Below, one piece after another: positions 16,010-24,330 of a DNA stretch of 64,000 bases. This DNA comes from Actinoplanes cyaneus (lineage in GTDB: Bacteria; Actinomycetota; Actinomycetes; Mycobacteriales; Micromonosporaceae). The DNA lies in the NCBI RefSeq assembly GCF_016862095.1, contig NZ_BOMH01000013.1, forward strand, positions 124,001 to 188,000. Direction: 5' to 3'. A program made the translations under genes and the position numbers. Under the pieces are notes generated by a model that ran no database searches, had not been told where the DNA came from, and was given only the letters and a program-made list of their open reading frames with translations. The stretch's first letter is position 1. Each line of letters begins with the position of its first letter.

Positions 16010-18772
16010 ATGCAACCCCGGTCCGTTCTCGAGGTGCTCGCCGAGCTGGCTCCGGCCGCCGCCGAGCGCACCTTGGACGTGACGCGCGGTTCGCAGCCGC
16101 TGGTCTGGCTGGAGACCGCGGAGAAGGCGCCCCGCCAGGTGGCGGTCGAGCGCCTCGCCGCGCTCGACGCGCTGCACCGCGAGGAGCGCATCCTGCACCG
16201 CGGCTGGGGTTTCCTGGCCGGGCGCATCGAGATCGAGGGCAAGCCCCGCAAGATCCGGATGCCGCTGCTCACCCAGCCGGTGCGCCTGGAGCGCTCGCTG
16301 CTCGCCTACAGGGTCGTCCCGGCCGGCGACGTCGAGGTGACCTCGCTGGTCACCGATCGGGACCTGGCCGCCGCCTTCGAGTCCGCGCCGGGCCTGGCCA
16401 TGCCCGGCTGGCTGGAGGCGACCGGCAGCCGTTCCTGGCTGGAGTCGGTGGCCGCGGCCACCGGCTTCCCGGTCGGCGCGACGATCGGGCCCGAGCAGCG
16501 CATCCCGGCGGACGGCCTGGTCCTGGTCGCCGCCGCGGCCCTGTTCGTGGTCCGCGACGTCTTCGGCGCCGGCCTAGCCGACAGTCTGCGCAGCTGGGCC
16601 GGCCGTGACCTGGCCGGCACCGCCCTGGCCGCCGTCTACCTGCCGCCCGCCCCGGCCGCCGGCCCGCCGCCGCAGGGTGACGGTGACGACCCGGTCCTGT
16701 CGCCGCTGCCGCTGACCACGGCGCAGACCCAGGTGGTGGTCCGGGCCCGATCGGAAGCAGTCACCGTGGTCTCCGGCCCGCCGGGCAGCGGGAAGAGCCA
16801 CACCGTCGTCGCGGCCGCCCTGGAGGTGGTCGACCGGGGCGGTTCGGTCCTGGTCGCGACCCAGTCCCCGCACGCGGCCGAGGTTCTCGCCGGCCTGCTC
16901 GCGCGATATCCGGGACCGCCCCCGGTCCTCTTCGGCGACGCGAGCGGCCGGGCCGGCCTCGAAGCCGAGCTGACCTCCGGCACTGATCAGGGCGTCGAGC
17001 CGAGCGTGATCCGTGCCGGTCAGCAGCAGGTCCGGGCCGCCGCCGAGCTGGTCCGGACGCGCAGCGCCGCCGTGCGCCGCGCCCTGGAGCAGGAACAGCT
17101 GGCCGCCACGCTGGCCGCCTGGCAGCCTCTCCTGCCGCAACTCTCCACGGAGGTTCCCGGCGCGTTCGACGACGCCGTCGACCTCGACGAGATCCGCACC
17201 CTGCTGGCCGCCACGGGCGACGGCTGGTGGGGGCGGCGCCGGGCCCGCGCCGCGCGGCACCGGGCGTTCCGGCTGCTCGGAGTGCGGCCGGCTGGGCCTG
17301 CGCCCGACGGGCGAGGGACGGCTGACGACGTACCGGAAAAGGCTCTGATCGACGCTCTTGCCGCGGCCGGGGCGCAGCGAGCCGCGGCCCGGCTCGCGGC
17401 CACCGGCGGCACCGACCTGTCCTCGGCGTGGCACGCGCTGCACGCCGCCGAGCAGGATCTGCGGGACGCGGCGGGCAAGGCCATGCGCGACGGCGCCCGC
17501 AGCGCGGAACGCTGGACCCGGGACAGCCGCCGGGCCGCGGGCGCCCTCGCCGCCGCCCTGCGCGCCGGCCGCAACCGCCGCCGTGAGCTGCTGGCCCGGA
17601 TGCAGGCCGCCCCGCTGGTCCGGGCGCTGCCGCTGTGGATCGGCACGGTCGCCGACGTCGAGGACCTGCTCCCGCCCGAGCCCGGCCTGTTCGACCTGGT
17701 CGTCATCGACGAGGCCTCGCACGTCGACCAGATCCGCGCCGCCCCGGTCCTGGCCCGCGCCCGCCGCGCGCTGATCGTCGGCGACCCGCGGCAGCTGCGG
17801 TTCGTCTCGTTCGTCAGCGACGTCGACGTCACGCAGGTCCTGGCGAGGCACGGTGCCGACGAGCGGCTGGACGTCCGCCGGGTCAGCACGTACGACCTGG
17901 CGACCGCGGCCGCCCCGGTCACCTGGCTGGCCGAGCATCACCGCAGCGTCCCGCACCTGATCGACTTCCCGGCCCGGCGCTTCTACGGCGACCGCGTCTC
18001 GGTGATGACCCGCACGCCGCGCGCCGACGGGACGGACGCGATCGAGGTGGTGCACGTCCCGGGTGCCGCCCTGGTCAAGGGCGTCAACGAGGCCGAGGTC
18101 GAGGCGGCGCTGGCGACGGTCGAGCGGCTCGCGGGGGAGGGCCGGCGGGGGATCGGCGTGATCAGCCCGTTCCGCGCCCAGGCCGAGGCGCTGGAGGCGG
18201 CGCTGCTGGCGGCGTACCCGGCCGAGCGGATCGAGGAGCTGCGCCTGCGGGCCGGCACGGTGCACGCCTTCCAGGGCAGCGAGGCCGACGTCGTGGTCGT
18301 CTCGACGGGACTGCTGGACGGCGACTCGCCGAGCCGCCGCCGGTTCGTCACCGACCCACGGCTCTTCAACGTCATGGTCACCCGGGCCCGCCGCCGGCTG
18401 ATCGTGATCACGTCGCTGACCAGCCCGTCCGGCCTTCTCGGCGACTACCTGCGGCACGCCGGGGCTCCCCGCGCGGCCGAGCCGGGCGTCGAGCCGGCCG
18501 GCTGGGCCGCGGAGCTCGCCACCGAGCTGAAGCGGCTCGAGGTCCCGGTGCGGCCGGGTTACCGGGTCGGGCCGTGGACAGTGGATCTCTGCGTCGGCGA
18601 CGTCGGCGTGTTCTGCGCCGTGCACCCCGGCGGTCCCGCCGCCCACCTGGAACGGCAGGGCGCCCTGCACCGCGCCGGCTGGCGCCTGGCCGACGCGTTC
18701 CCCAGCCGCTGGCACGGCGACGTCCGCCGGGCGGCCCTGGAGCTGGCGACGCTGGCCGGCGCCGAGATCTGA
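16010..18772 (+). CDS. SF1 (UPF1/DNA2-like) helicase with C-terminal nuclease-like domain
   Basis: 920 residues. A 240-residue N-terminal region of unknown fold precedes a superfamily 1 helicase core: motif I GPPGSGKS (about 258), motif II IDEAS (about 566), motif III GDPRQL, motif V HAFQGSEADVV and motif VI VMVTRARRRL. The last 90 residues (VGPWTVDLCVG, then HLERQGALHRAGW and SRW) resemble the Vsr/PD-(D/E)XK-like domain that ends many bacterial Upf1-type helicases. Its job could be DNA repair, RNA handling or defence; the context does not say. ATG 16010 has no Shine-Dalgarno, but TACGCT at 15996-16001 ends eight bases before it, as in leaderless actinobacterial mRNAs. A GTG at 15983 is the alternative. 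Confidence 0.88.
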   Translation: MQPRSVLEVLAELAPAAAERTLDVTRGSQPLVWLETAEKAPRQVAVERLAALDALHREERILHRGWGFLAGRIEIEGKPRKIRMPLLTQPVRLERSLLAYRVVPAGDVEVTSLVTDRDLAAAFESAPGLAMPGWLEATGSRSWLESVAAATGFPVGATIGPEQRIPADGLVLVAAAALFVVRDVFGAGLADSLRSWAGRDLAGTALAAVYLPPAPAAGPPPQGDGDDPVLSPLPLTTAQTQVVVRARSEAVTVVSGPPGSGKSHTVVAAALEVVDRGGSVLVATQSPHAAEVLAGLLARYPGPPPVLFGDASGRAGLEAELTSGTDQGVEPSVIRAGQQQVRAAAELVRTRSAAVRRALEQEQLAATLAAWQPLLPQLSTEVPGAFDDAVDLDEIRTLLAATGDGWWGRRRARAARHRAFRLLGVRPAGPAPDGRGTADDVPEKALIDALAAAGAQRAAARLAATGGTDLSSAWHALHAAEQDLRDAAGKAMRDGARSAERWTRDSRRAAGALAAALRAGRNRRRELLARMQAAPLVRALPLWIGTVADVEDLLPPEPGLFDLVVIDEASHVDQIRAAPVLARARRALIVGDPRQLRFVSFVSDVDVTQVLARHGADERLDVRRVSTYDLATAAAPVTWLAEHHRSVPHLIDFPARRFYGDRVSVMTRTPRADGTDAIEVVHVPGAALVKGVNEAEVEAALATVERLAGEGRRGIGVISPFRAQAEALEAALLAAYPAERIEELRLRAGTVHAFQGSEADVVVVSTGLLDGDSPSRRRFVTDPRLFNVMVTRARRRLIVITSLTSPSGLLGDYLRHAGAPRAAEPGVEPAGWAAELATELKRLEVPVRPGYRVGPWTVDLCVGDVGVFCAVHPGGPAAHLERQGALHRAGWRLADAFPSRWHGDVRRAALELATLAGAEI

Positions 18773-18850
18773 GCACGGACGACCGGGTTACACCCGAGCC
18801 CCCGAGGCGTATCGTCGCCGATAAATATCTTCTACACGGGGGATCGTCCG

Positions 18851-19846
18851 ATGAGACGTCTCACTGCCGCGTGCTCCGTGATCCTGACCGTCACCCTGCT
18901 GCTGACCGGGTGCGGCGCCGACGAGACCCCGGACGGCGGCTCGCCACCGCAGGACAAGGTCACCTACCTGACCGCCTTCGGCGCGGTCGGCCGGGACGCG
19001 TTCGCCTGGGTCGCGCAGGAGAAGGGCTGGTTCCGGGACGCCGGGATCGACGTCACGATCCAGCTCGGCGCGGCGACCGGGGAGAACCTGAAGGTCCTCG
19101 CCGCCGGACGTGCCCAGTTCGCGAACCTCGACCTGACCGGCGCCTGGATCCTGGCCGGCAAGGGCGAATACCCGGACGTCCGCGCGATCGCCGCGATCCA
19201 CCAGCAGACCCTGGTCTCGATCGTGTCCCTGGAGGGCGGCGGGGTGACCACCCCCAAGGATCTGGAGGGTCGTCAGGTCGGCGCCGCCACCGGTTCGGTG
19301 AATCAACTTCTCTTCCCCGCGTACGCGAAACTGGCCGGCATCGATCCCACGAAGGTGACGTGGGTGAACGCACCGCCGGCCCAGCTGCCCGCGCTGCTGG
19401 CCGGCGGGCGGGTGGACGCGCTGAGCACGTTCCTGATCGGCGCGAAGGGCCTGTCGAAGGCGGCCGGTGGAAAGCCGACAGTGGTCCTGCCCTACTCGCA
19501 GTACCTGCCTGAGCTGTTCGGCAACGGCCTGATCGCACCGCTCGCGATCACCCGGGACAACCCGGATCTGGCCCGGCGGTTCCGCGACGCCGCCCTCAAG
19601 GGTCTCCAGTACACGCTGGAACATCCCGAGGAGGCCGCGCAGATCATGAAGAAGGCGCAGCCCGCGGTGGACGTCGCGGCCGCAGTCGGCGAGATCACGC
19701 TGATGGCGCCGTACGTGAAGCCCTCCGGCGTGATCGACCGCGGCCGGGTCACCGCCGCGATCGCCACCCTGGAGAAGAGCGCGCTGATCCCGCCGGGCCT
19801 GACGCCGGACTCGGTGGTCGACTTCGCGCTGGCGCCGGCGAGCTGA
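18851..19846 (+). CDS. ABC transporter substrate-binding lipoprotein, NMT1/THI5/SsuA type
   Basis: 331 residues. The lipoprotein signal peptide ends in the lipobox LLTGC. The mature part is an NMT1/THI5-like periplasmic-binding fold (YLTAFGAVGRDAFAWVAQEKGWF, then AGRAQFANLDLTGA). This class binds small nitrogen- or sulfur-containing ligands such as nitrate, sulfonates, taurine or pyrimidine precursors; the ligand cannot be read here. It is first of a tight operon with a methyltransferase, permease and ATPase. ATG 18851 is preceded by GGGGGA. In Gram-positive cells the protein is tethered to the outer face of the membrane. Confidence 0.9.
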   Translation: MRRLTAACSVILTVTLLLTGCGADETPDGGSPPQDKVTYLTAFGAVGRDAFAWVAQEKGWFRDAGIDVTIQLGAATGENLKVLAAGRAQFANLDLTGAWILAGKGEYPDVRAIAAIHQQTLVSIVSLEGGGVTTPKDLEGRQVGAATGSVNQLLFPAYAKLAGIDPTKVTWVNAPPAQLPALLAGGRVDALSTFLIGAKGLSKAAGGKPTVVLPYSQYLPELFGNGLIAPLAITRDNPDLARRFRDAALKGLQYTLEHPEEAAQIMKKAQPAVDVAAAVGEITLMAPYVKPSGVIDRGRVTAAIATLEKSALIPPGLTPDSVVDFALAPAS

Positions 19847-19850
19847 CCGG

Positions 19851-20633
19851 ATGACCCGCGCGCGGTACTCCTTCGACAACGACGACGCGATCGCCGCGGA
19901 CCGGCATCGGATGCTCGCCGAGATCCTGGACCCGTTCACGATCGAACGGCTCTCCGCGCTCGGCGACCTCACCGGCAAACGGTGCCTGGAGGCGGGCGCC
20001 GGCGGCGGCAGCATCGCGGCCCACCTGGTCGACAGGGGCGGATCGGTGCTGGCCACCGATCTGAACCCGCGACACCTGCGGACGGACCGGGGCTATACGG
20101 TTCTGCGGCACGACCTGAGCACCGAGCCGGTCCCGGATCCACCCTGGGACCTGATCCACGCCCGGCTCGTCCTGTCCCACCTGCCGGCCCGCGCCGCGAT
20201 CCTCGACCGGCTGGCGGCGGCACTCGCGCCGGGCGGGACGCTGGTGATCGAGGAATGGGCGTCGGCCTACCGCGGAATCGTGCTGGCCGCGCCGGACCCG
20301 GCGACCGCCGCGCTGGTCGAGCGCTACCACGACATCCTGGTGGGGCAACTCCTGCCGGGCAATGGGGGAGACCCCGGGTGGGCTGGCGCGGTGCACGGGG
20401 CGATGCTGGCCGCCGGGCTCGCCGGGGTGACCACCGAGATCCGCGCCTCGTCCTGGGCCGGCGGCACCGCGGGAGCACGGCTCCTCGCGGTGAACATCGA
20501 GCAGCTGCGGCCCGGTTTCCTGGCGGCCGGGCTCACCGTGGAGGAACTCGGCGAGCTGACTCGCCTGGCCGGCGACCCGCGCCTGGTGATCCGCGGCCAC
20601 CTGACGTTCGCCACGGCCGGGACAGCGCGGTGA
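19851..20633 (+). CDS. Class I SAM-dependent methyltransferase inside an ABC importer operon
   Basis: 260 residues. SAM-binding motif I is LEAGAGGGSIA (about 45-55), the acidic residue ending strand 2 is in VLATDLNP, and motif IV/post-motif strands are IHARLVLSHLP and LVIEEW. It looks like a small-molecule methyltransferase of the Methyltransf_11/25 kind. It begins four bases after the substrate-binding protein stop, and its stop overlaps the permease GTG (GTGA). Co-translation with the importer suggests that it acts on the imported compound or a metabolite of it. No regulator is linked. Confidence 0.88.
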   Translation: MTRARYSFDNDDAIAADRHRMLAEILDPFTIERLSALGDLTGKRCLEAGAGGGSIAAHLVDRGGSVLATDLNPRHLRTDRGYTVLRHDLSTEPVPDPPWDLIHARLVLSHLPARAAILDRLAAALAPGGTLVIEEWASAYRGIVLAAPDPATAALVERYHDILVGQLLPGNGGDPGWAGAVHGAMLAAGLAGVTTEIRASSWAGGTAGARLLAVNIEQLRPGFLAAGLTVEELGELTRLAGDPRLVIRGHLTFATAGTAR

Positions 20634-21379
20634 ATCGGTGGATGCCGCCGGTTCTCGGCGTCGCCGGCACGGTCGCGGTCTGGTGGGGCGGGACCCGGGT
20701 GTTCGGCATCCGCCCGCTGTTCCTGCCGGCCCCGCCGGACATCGTGGCCGCCTTCCGGGCCCAGCCGGGCTACCTGCTGCGCGAGGCCGGCGCCACGCTC
20801 ACCGTGACCGTGGCCGGCTTCGCCCTCGCGGTCGTCGCCGGTCTGCTGGTCGCCGTCACGCTGACCGCCTGGCGGACGATGGAGCGGGCGGCCCTGCCGG
20901 TCCTGGTCGGGTTGAACTCGGTGCCGAAGGTGGCGGTCTCCCCGCTGCTCGTGGTCTGGCTCGGGTTCGGCAGCCGGCCGAAGATCGTGCTGGTGCTGCT
21001 GATCTGCGTGTTCCCCATCGTGGTCGCGACGATGGCGGGTCTCACCTCGACCCCGGCCGAGCTGGGCGAGCTGGGGCGCTCGCTGTCCGCGACGGGTTGG
21101 CAAACCTACGTCAAGCTGCGCCTGCCGTGGGCGCTGCCGCAGGTGTTCACCGGCTTGAAGGTGGCCGTCTCGCTCGCGGTGATCGGCGCGGTCGTGGCGG
21201 AGATCAGTCAGCCGGGCGACGGGCTCGGCGCGGTGATCGTCCTGTCCGGGATGTCCTTCGACACGCCCCTCGCCTTCGCCGCGATCGCGCTGCTGGCACT
21301 GCTCAGCACCACACTGTTCTACCTGGTCGTGGCGTTGGAGCGGCTGCTGGTCCCGTGGTCGCGGGCGATCAGCGGATGA
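20630..21379 (+). CDS. ABC transporter permease, NitT/TauT (SsuC-like) family
   Basis: 249 residues with about six membrane segments. It is a BPD_transp_1 permease; the EAA-type loop is recognisable at ELGRSLSATGWQTYVKLRLPWALP (about 145-168). It forms the membrane channel for the substrate-binding protein encoded two genes upstream. GTG 20630 overlaps the methyltransferase stop, while an in-frame ATG at 20642 is possible. Its stop overlaps the ATPase start (ATGA). Confidence 0.92.
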   Translation: MNRWMPPVLGVAGTVAVWWGGTRVFGIRPLFLPAPPDIVAAFRAQPGYLLREAGATLTVTVAGFALAVVAGLLVAVTLTAWRTMERAALPVLVGLNSVPKVAVSPLLVVWLGFGSRPKIVLVLLICVFPIVVATMAGLTSTPAELGELGRSLSATGWQTYVKLRLPWALPQVFTGLKVAVSLAVIGAVVAEISQPGDGLGAVIVLSGMSFDTPLAFAAIALLALLSTTLFYLVVALERLLVPWSRAISG

Positions 21380-22119
21380 TCCGGCTGGCGGGGGTGTCGC
21401 GGACGTTCACCAGCCGCGACGGCGACGTGGAAGCGCTGCGCGACGTCGCCCTGGAGATCGCGGAGAGCCAATTCGTCGCTGTCGTCGGACGCTCCGGCTG
21501 CGGCAAGTCGACCCTGTTGCGCCTGATCGCCGGGCTGCTCGCACCGACCGGCGGGGCCGTCACGATCGACGGCGCCCCGGTCAGCCGCCCACGCCCGGAC
21601 GTGGTGCTGATGCATCAGCTGCCCGCGCTGCTGCCGTGGCGCACCGCGCTCGGCAACGTGATGCTGCCGGTCGAGATCCGGCGCCTGCCCCGCGCCGAGT
21701 ACCGGGCGCGGGCCGCCGATCTGCTCGACGCGGTCGGCCTCACCGGGTTCCACCAGCGACATCCGTACGAGCTGTCCGGCGGCATGCAGCAACGGGTCGC
21801 GCTCTGCCGGGCCCTGATCCAGCGGCCCCGCGTCCTGCTGATGGACGAGCCGTTCTCCGCACTGGACGCACTCACCCGCGAGGAGCTGGCGACCCAGTTG
21901 CAGGCGATGCACATGTCCGCGCCGGCGACGACGGTCTTCGTCACGCACTCCATCCCGGAGGCTGTTCTGCTCGCCGACCGGGTGGTCGTGCTCAGCTCGC
22001 GGCCCGGCCAGGTCCGCCGGGTGGTCGACGTGCACCTCCCGCGGCCCCGCTCGTTCGGCCACAACGCGTACACCGCGCAGGCCGCCGAGTGCGCCGCCGA
22101 GCTCCACGAGCTGCTGTGA
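21376..22119 (+). CDS. ABC transporter ATP-binding protein, NitT/TauT (SsuB-like) family
   Basis: 247 residues. Walker A GRSGCGKST (about 38-46), Q-loop QLPALLPW, signature LSGGMQQR, Walker B LLMDEPFSALD and H-loop THSIPEA are all intact. It energises the importer whose binding protein, methyltransferase and permease are encoded just upstream. It is the last gene of the four-gene operon; the next gene starts 33 bases later with its own signals. Confidence 0.93.
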   Translation: MIRLAGVSRTFTSRDGDVEALRDVALEIAESQFVAVVGRSGCGKSTLLRLIAGLLAPTGGAVTIDGAPVSRPRPDVVLMHQLPALLPWRTALGNVMLPVEIRRLPRAEYRARAADLLDAVGLTGFHQRHPYELSGGMQQRVALCRALIQRPRVLLMDEPFSALDALTREELATQLQAMHMSAPATTVFVTHSIPEAVLLADRVVVLSSRPGQVRRVVDVHLPRPRSFGHNAYTAQAAECAAELHELL

Positions 22120-22152
22120 GACATCGAACCTCGACTGTTAGGCTGCCGAGCC

Positions 22153-22737
22153 GTGACCATCCCGGATGCCTCGGCGGCCAACGCCGCGATCAGCCCGAAC
22201 CTGTCCGCCGGAGGCGCCGTGACCAGCCCGGACGTGCCCGAGGCGACCGCGCCCGGCCCGGCGAACAGAACGCGGCGTCCCTGGTTCCTGCTGACGATCA
22301 TCGTCGTCGCCTCGATGCTGATCGGGGCCGGCGCGGCGACCGGAGCCTTCCTCTTCGCCGGCCTCCCGGGGCAGCCGGTGCATCACTATTCCGTCAACAT
22401 CTACCTGAAGTCCGATGCGACGGCGGACCAGAAGGCGGCGGTCGAGGCGGCGCTGCCGGCCTTCGAGCCCGTCGGCGAGGTGCAGTTCGAGAACCGGGAC
22501 CAGGCGTGGGCCAGATTCCAGGAGTTGTTCAAGGACCGCCCTGAATACCTCGAGGGCGCGCGGAAGGAGAGCCTGCCCGAGTCCTTCAAGCTGGAGACGA
22601 AGGGCCGGCTGTTCGACTGCGCGGGCTACACCAAGGTGCGACACCTGCCCGGCGTCGACAAGATCCAGGTCATCCAGAACCGGGTGAACGACTATGTCGC
22701 GGCCATCACCTGCGACGCCGAGTACGCGAACCCGTAA
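22153..22737 (+). CDS. Membrane-anchored protein with an isolated FtsX extracellular-like domain
   Basis: 194 residues. A cytoplasmic Pro/Ala-rich N-terminus of about 45 residues leads to one transmembrane helix (FLLTIIVVASMLIGAGAATG, about 47-70). An extracytoplasmic domain follows that reads like the FtsX ECD: VNIYLKSDAT, FENRDQAWARFQELF, LPESFKLE and LPGVDKIQVI. In FtsX this loop activates peptidoglycan hydrolases, but here the four-helix permease is absent and no FtsE is nearby. Two cysteines in the last third could form a disulfide. It could be a free-standing hydrolase activator or a decoy. GTG 22153 gives a sensible N-terminus. It ends nine bases before the convergent kinase gene. Confidence 0.75.
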   Translation: MTIPDASAANAAISPNLSAGGAVTSPDVPEATAPGPANRTRRPWFLLTIIVVASMLIGAGAATGAFLFAGLPGQPVHHYSVNIYLKSDATADQKAAVEAALPAFEPVGEVQFENRDQAWARFQELFKDRPEYLEGARKESLPESFKLETKGRLFDCAGYTKVRHLPGVDKIQVIQNRVNDYVAAITCDAEYANP

Positions 22738-22746
22738 CGGCGCGCC

Positions 22747-24330
22747 TCACCCGTTCAGCTTCTTGTAGACCGGGGCGAGCTGCTTGTGCAGGCAGGTGTA
22801 GGTGTCGTAGATGTCGTCGTAGGCCGCCTGATCCGGCCCCGGCGTGAAGACGTTGTCGTTGCGCGCGAGGTCCGGGATATCGGAGAACGCGATCATCCCG
22901 GCGCCGACCGCCCCGATCCACCCCGCCCCGCGGGCGTTCACCGCGGTCGGGTTGGCGTCCTTGCGGATCTCGATTCCCAGGACGTCCGCGAAGATCTGGC
23001 ACCACGAGTTCGACCGGGCCGCTCCGCCGGTGATCACCAGGGAGGTCATCGGCGCGCCCAGGAACCGGTCCACGGATCTCGCCATCCAGCGCGTGTTCAG
23101 GGCGACCCCTTCGAACACCGCGCGCAGCAGATCCGACCGGCTCGTCTCCAGCGAGATGTTGAGGAAGCCGGCCCGCAGGTTCGGGTCGTCGACCGGCGCG
23201 CGTTCGCCGTAGAGCCACGGCATGTAGAGCACGCCGTCCGCCCCCGCCGGAACCGACGGGATGATCTTGTCGAAGGCGTCGAAGATGGTGCCCTCGTCCC
23301 GGCTGACGTGCCCGGCCGAGACCAGCGGATCGTCGAACTCCACGATCTTGTCCCGCAGCCAGGTCAGGTTGGCCCCGGCCGTGGCCTGCAGCGCCGTCAT
23401 CAGATACCGGTCCGGCAGCGCGCACGGGATCGACGCGATGCCGCTGCCCACGTCGGTCTTCTTGGCCGGCACGTGCGCCGCGATCCAGGACGAGGTGCCC
23501 AGGTAGAGATGGGCCTCGTTGTCCCGCACGGTGCCCGCGCCGATCGCCGCGGCCGTGTTGTCGATCGCCCCGGCCACGACCCGCACCGAGGTGGGCAGGC
23601 CGAGGTGATCGGCGGCGCTGGGGGCGAGCGTGCCGATCACCTCGGTGCACCTGACGATCGGCGGGAACTTGTCCGCGTCGATCCCGCTGGCCGCGACCAG
23701 CGACGGCGCGTACCGGATGCCGGTCGCCCTCCGGTTGTCGGTGACCCAGGAGGTGAGGATCGAGTCCACGGTCGCCACGGTGCGCCCGGTGAGCTTCAGA
23801 TTGATCCAGTCCAGGACGTTCAGGAACGTCTTCGTCTCCGCGTACACCGCGGGCATCTCGTCGCGGACGAAGAGCATGTGCGCCGCCGGATCCTTGCCGG
23901 TCACCGACGGCATCCCGCCGGTGAGCCGGAGCCAGCGGGCGATCTTCAGGACCGAGATCCCGCCGTACGACGGAAACCCGCCGAACTGTTTCCGCAGATG
24001 CGCTGCCCCGCGCATGTCCAGCCAGCTGATGCACCGGGTCAGTGGCTCGCCCCGCGCGTCGACCGCGATCGTCCCCTCGCCCTGCGTCGACGAGCAGATG
24101 GTGGTCACCGCCCGTACGTGCTCGGGGAAGTCCCGTCCGAGTTCGGCGACCGCCTCGGCGAGCGCGTCCCACCAGGCGACCGGGTCCTGTTCGGCCCCGC
24201 CGCCGGGCAGCAGGTGCAGCGCCACCGGGCGTTCGGCCCACCCGGTGACCGTCCCGTCCGCCGCGACCAGGGCGGCCTTCATCCCGGAGGTGCCCAGGTC
24301 GACGGCGAGGATCTGCGGGGCAACGGTCAC
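22747..24330 (-). CDS. FGGY-family carbohydrate kinase
   Basis: 527 residues of the FGGY (xylulokinase/gluconokinase-like) fold. The N-terminal phosphate motif is AVDLGTSGMKAAL (about 9-21), the second half contains YLGTSSWIAAH and AIDNTAA, and the C-terminal adenosine motif is TGGAARSNSWCQIFADVLG. It phosphorylates a sugar, polyol or sugar acid with ATP; the substrate is not identifiable. GTG 24330 follows the upstream stop without a gap, so it forms one operon with the aldolase-aminotransferase fusion. No dedicated transporter is linked. Confidence 0.92.
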   Translation of the reverse strand: MTVAPQILAVDLGTSGMKAALVAADGTVTGWAERPVALHLLPGGGAEQDPVAWWDALAEAVAELGRDFPEHVRAVTTICSSTQGEGTIAVDARGEPLTRCISWLDMRGAAHLRKQFGGFPSYGGISVLKIARWLRLTGGMPSVTGKDPAAHMLFVRDEMPAVYAETKTFLNVLDWINLKLTGRTVATVDSILTSWVTDNRRATGIRYAPSLVAASGIDADKFPPIVRCTEVIGTLAPSAADHLGLPTSVRVVAGAIDNTAAAIGAGTVRDNEAHLYLGTSSWIAAHVPAKKTDVGSGIASIPCALPDRYLMTALQATAGANLTWLRDKIVEFDDPLVSAGHVSRDEGTIFDAFDKIIPSVPAGADGVLYMPWLYGERAPVDDPNLRAGFLNISLETSRSDLLRAVFEGVALNTRWMARSVDRFLGAPMTSLVITGGAARSNSWCQIFADVLGIEIRKDANPTAVNARGAGWIGAVGAGMIAFSDIPDLARNDNVFTPGPDQAAYDDIYDTYTCLHKQLAPVYKKLNG

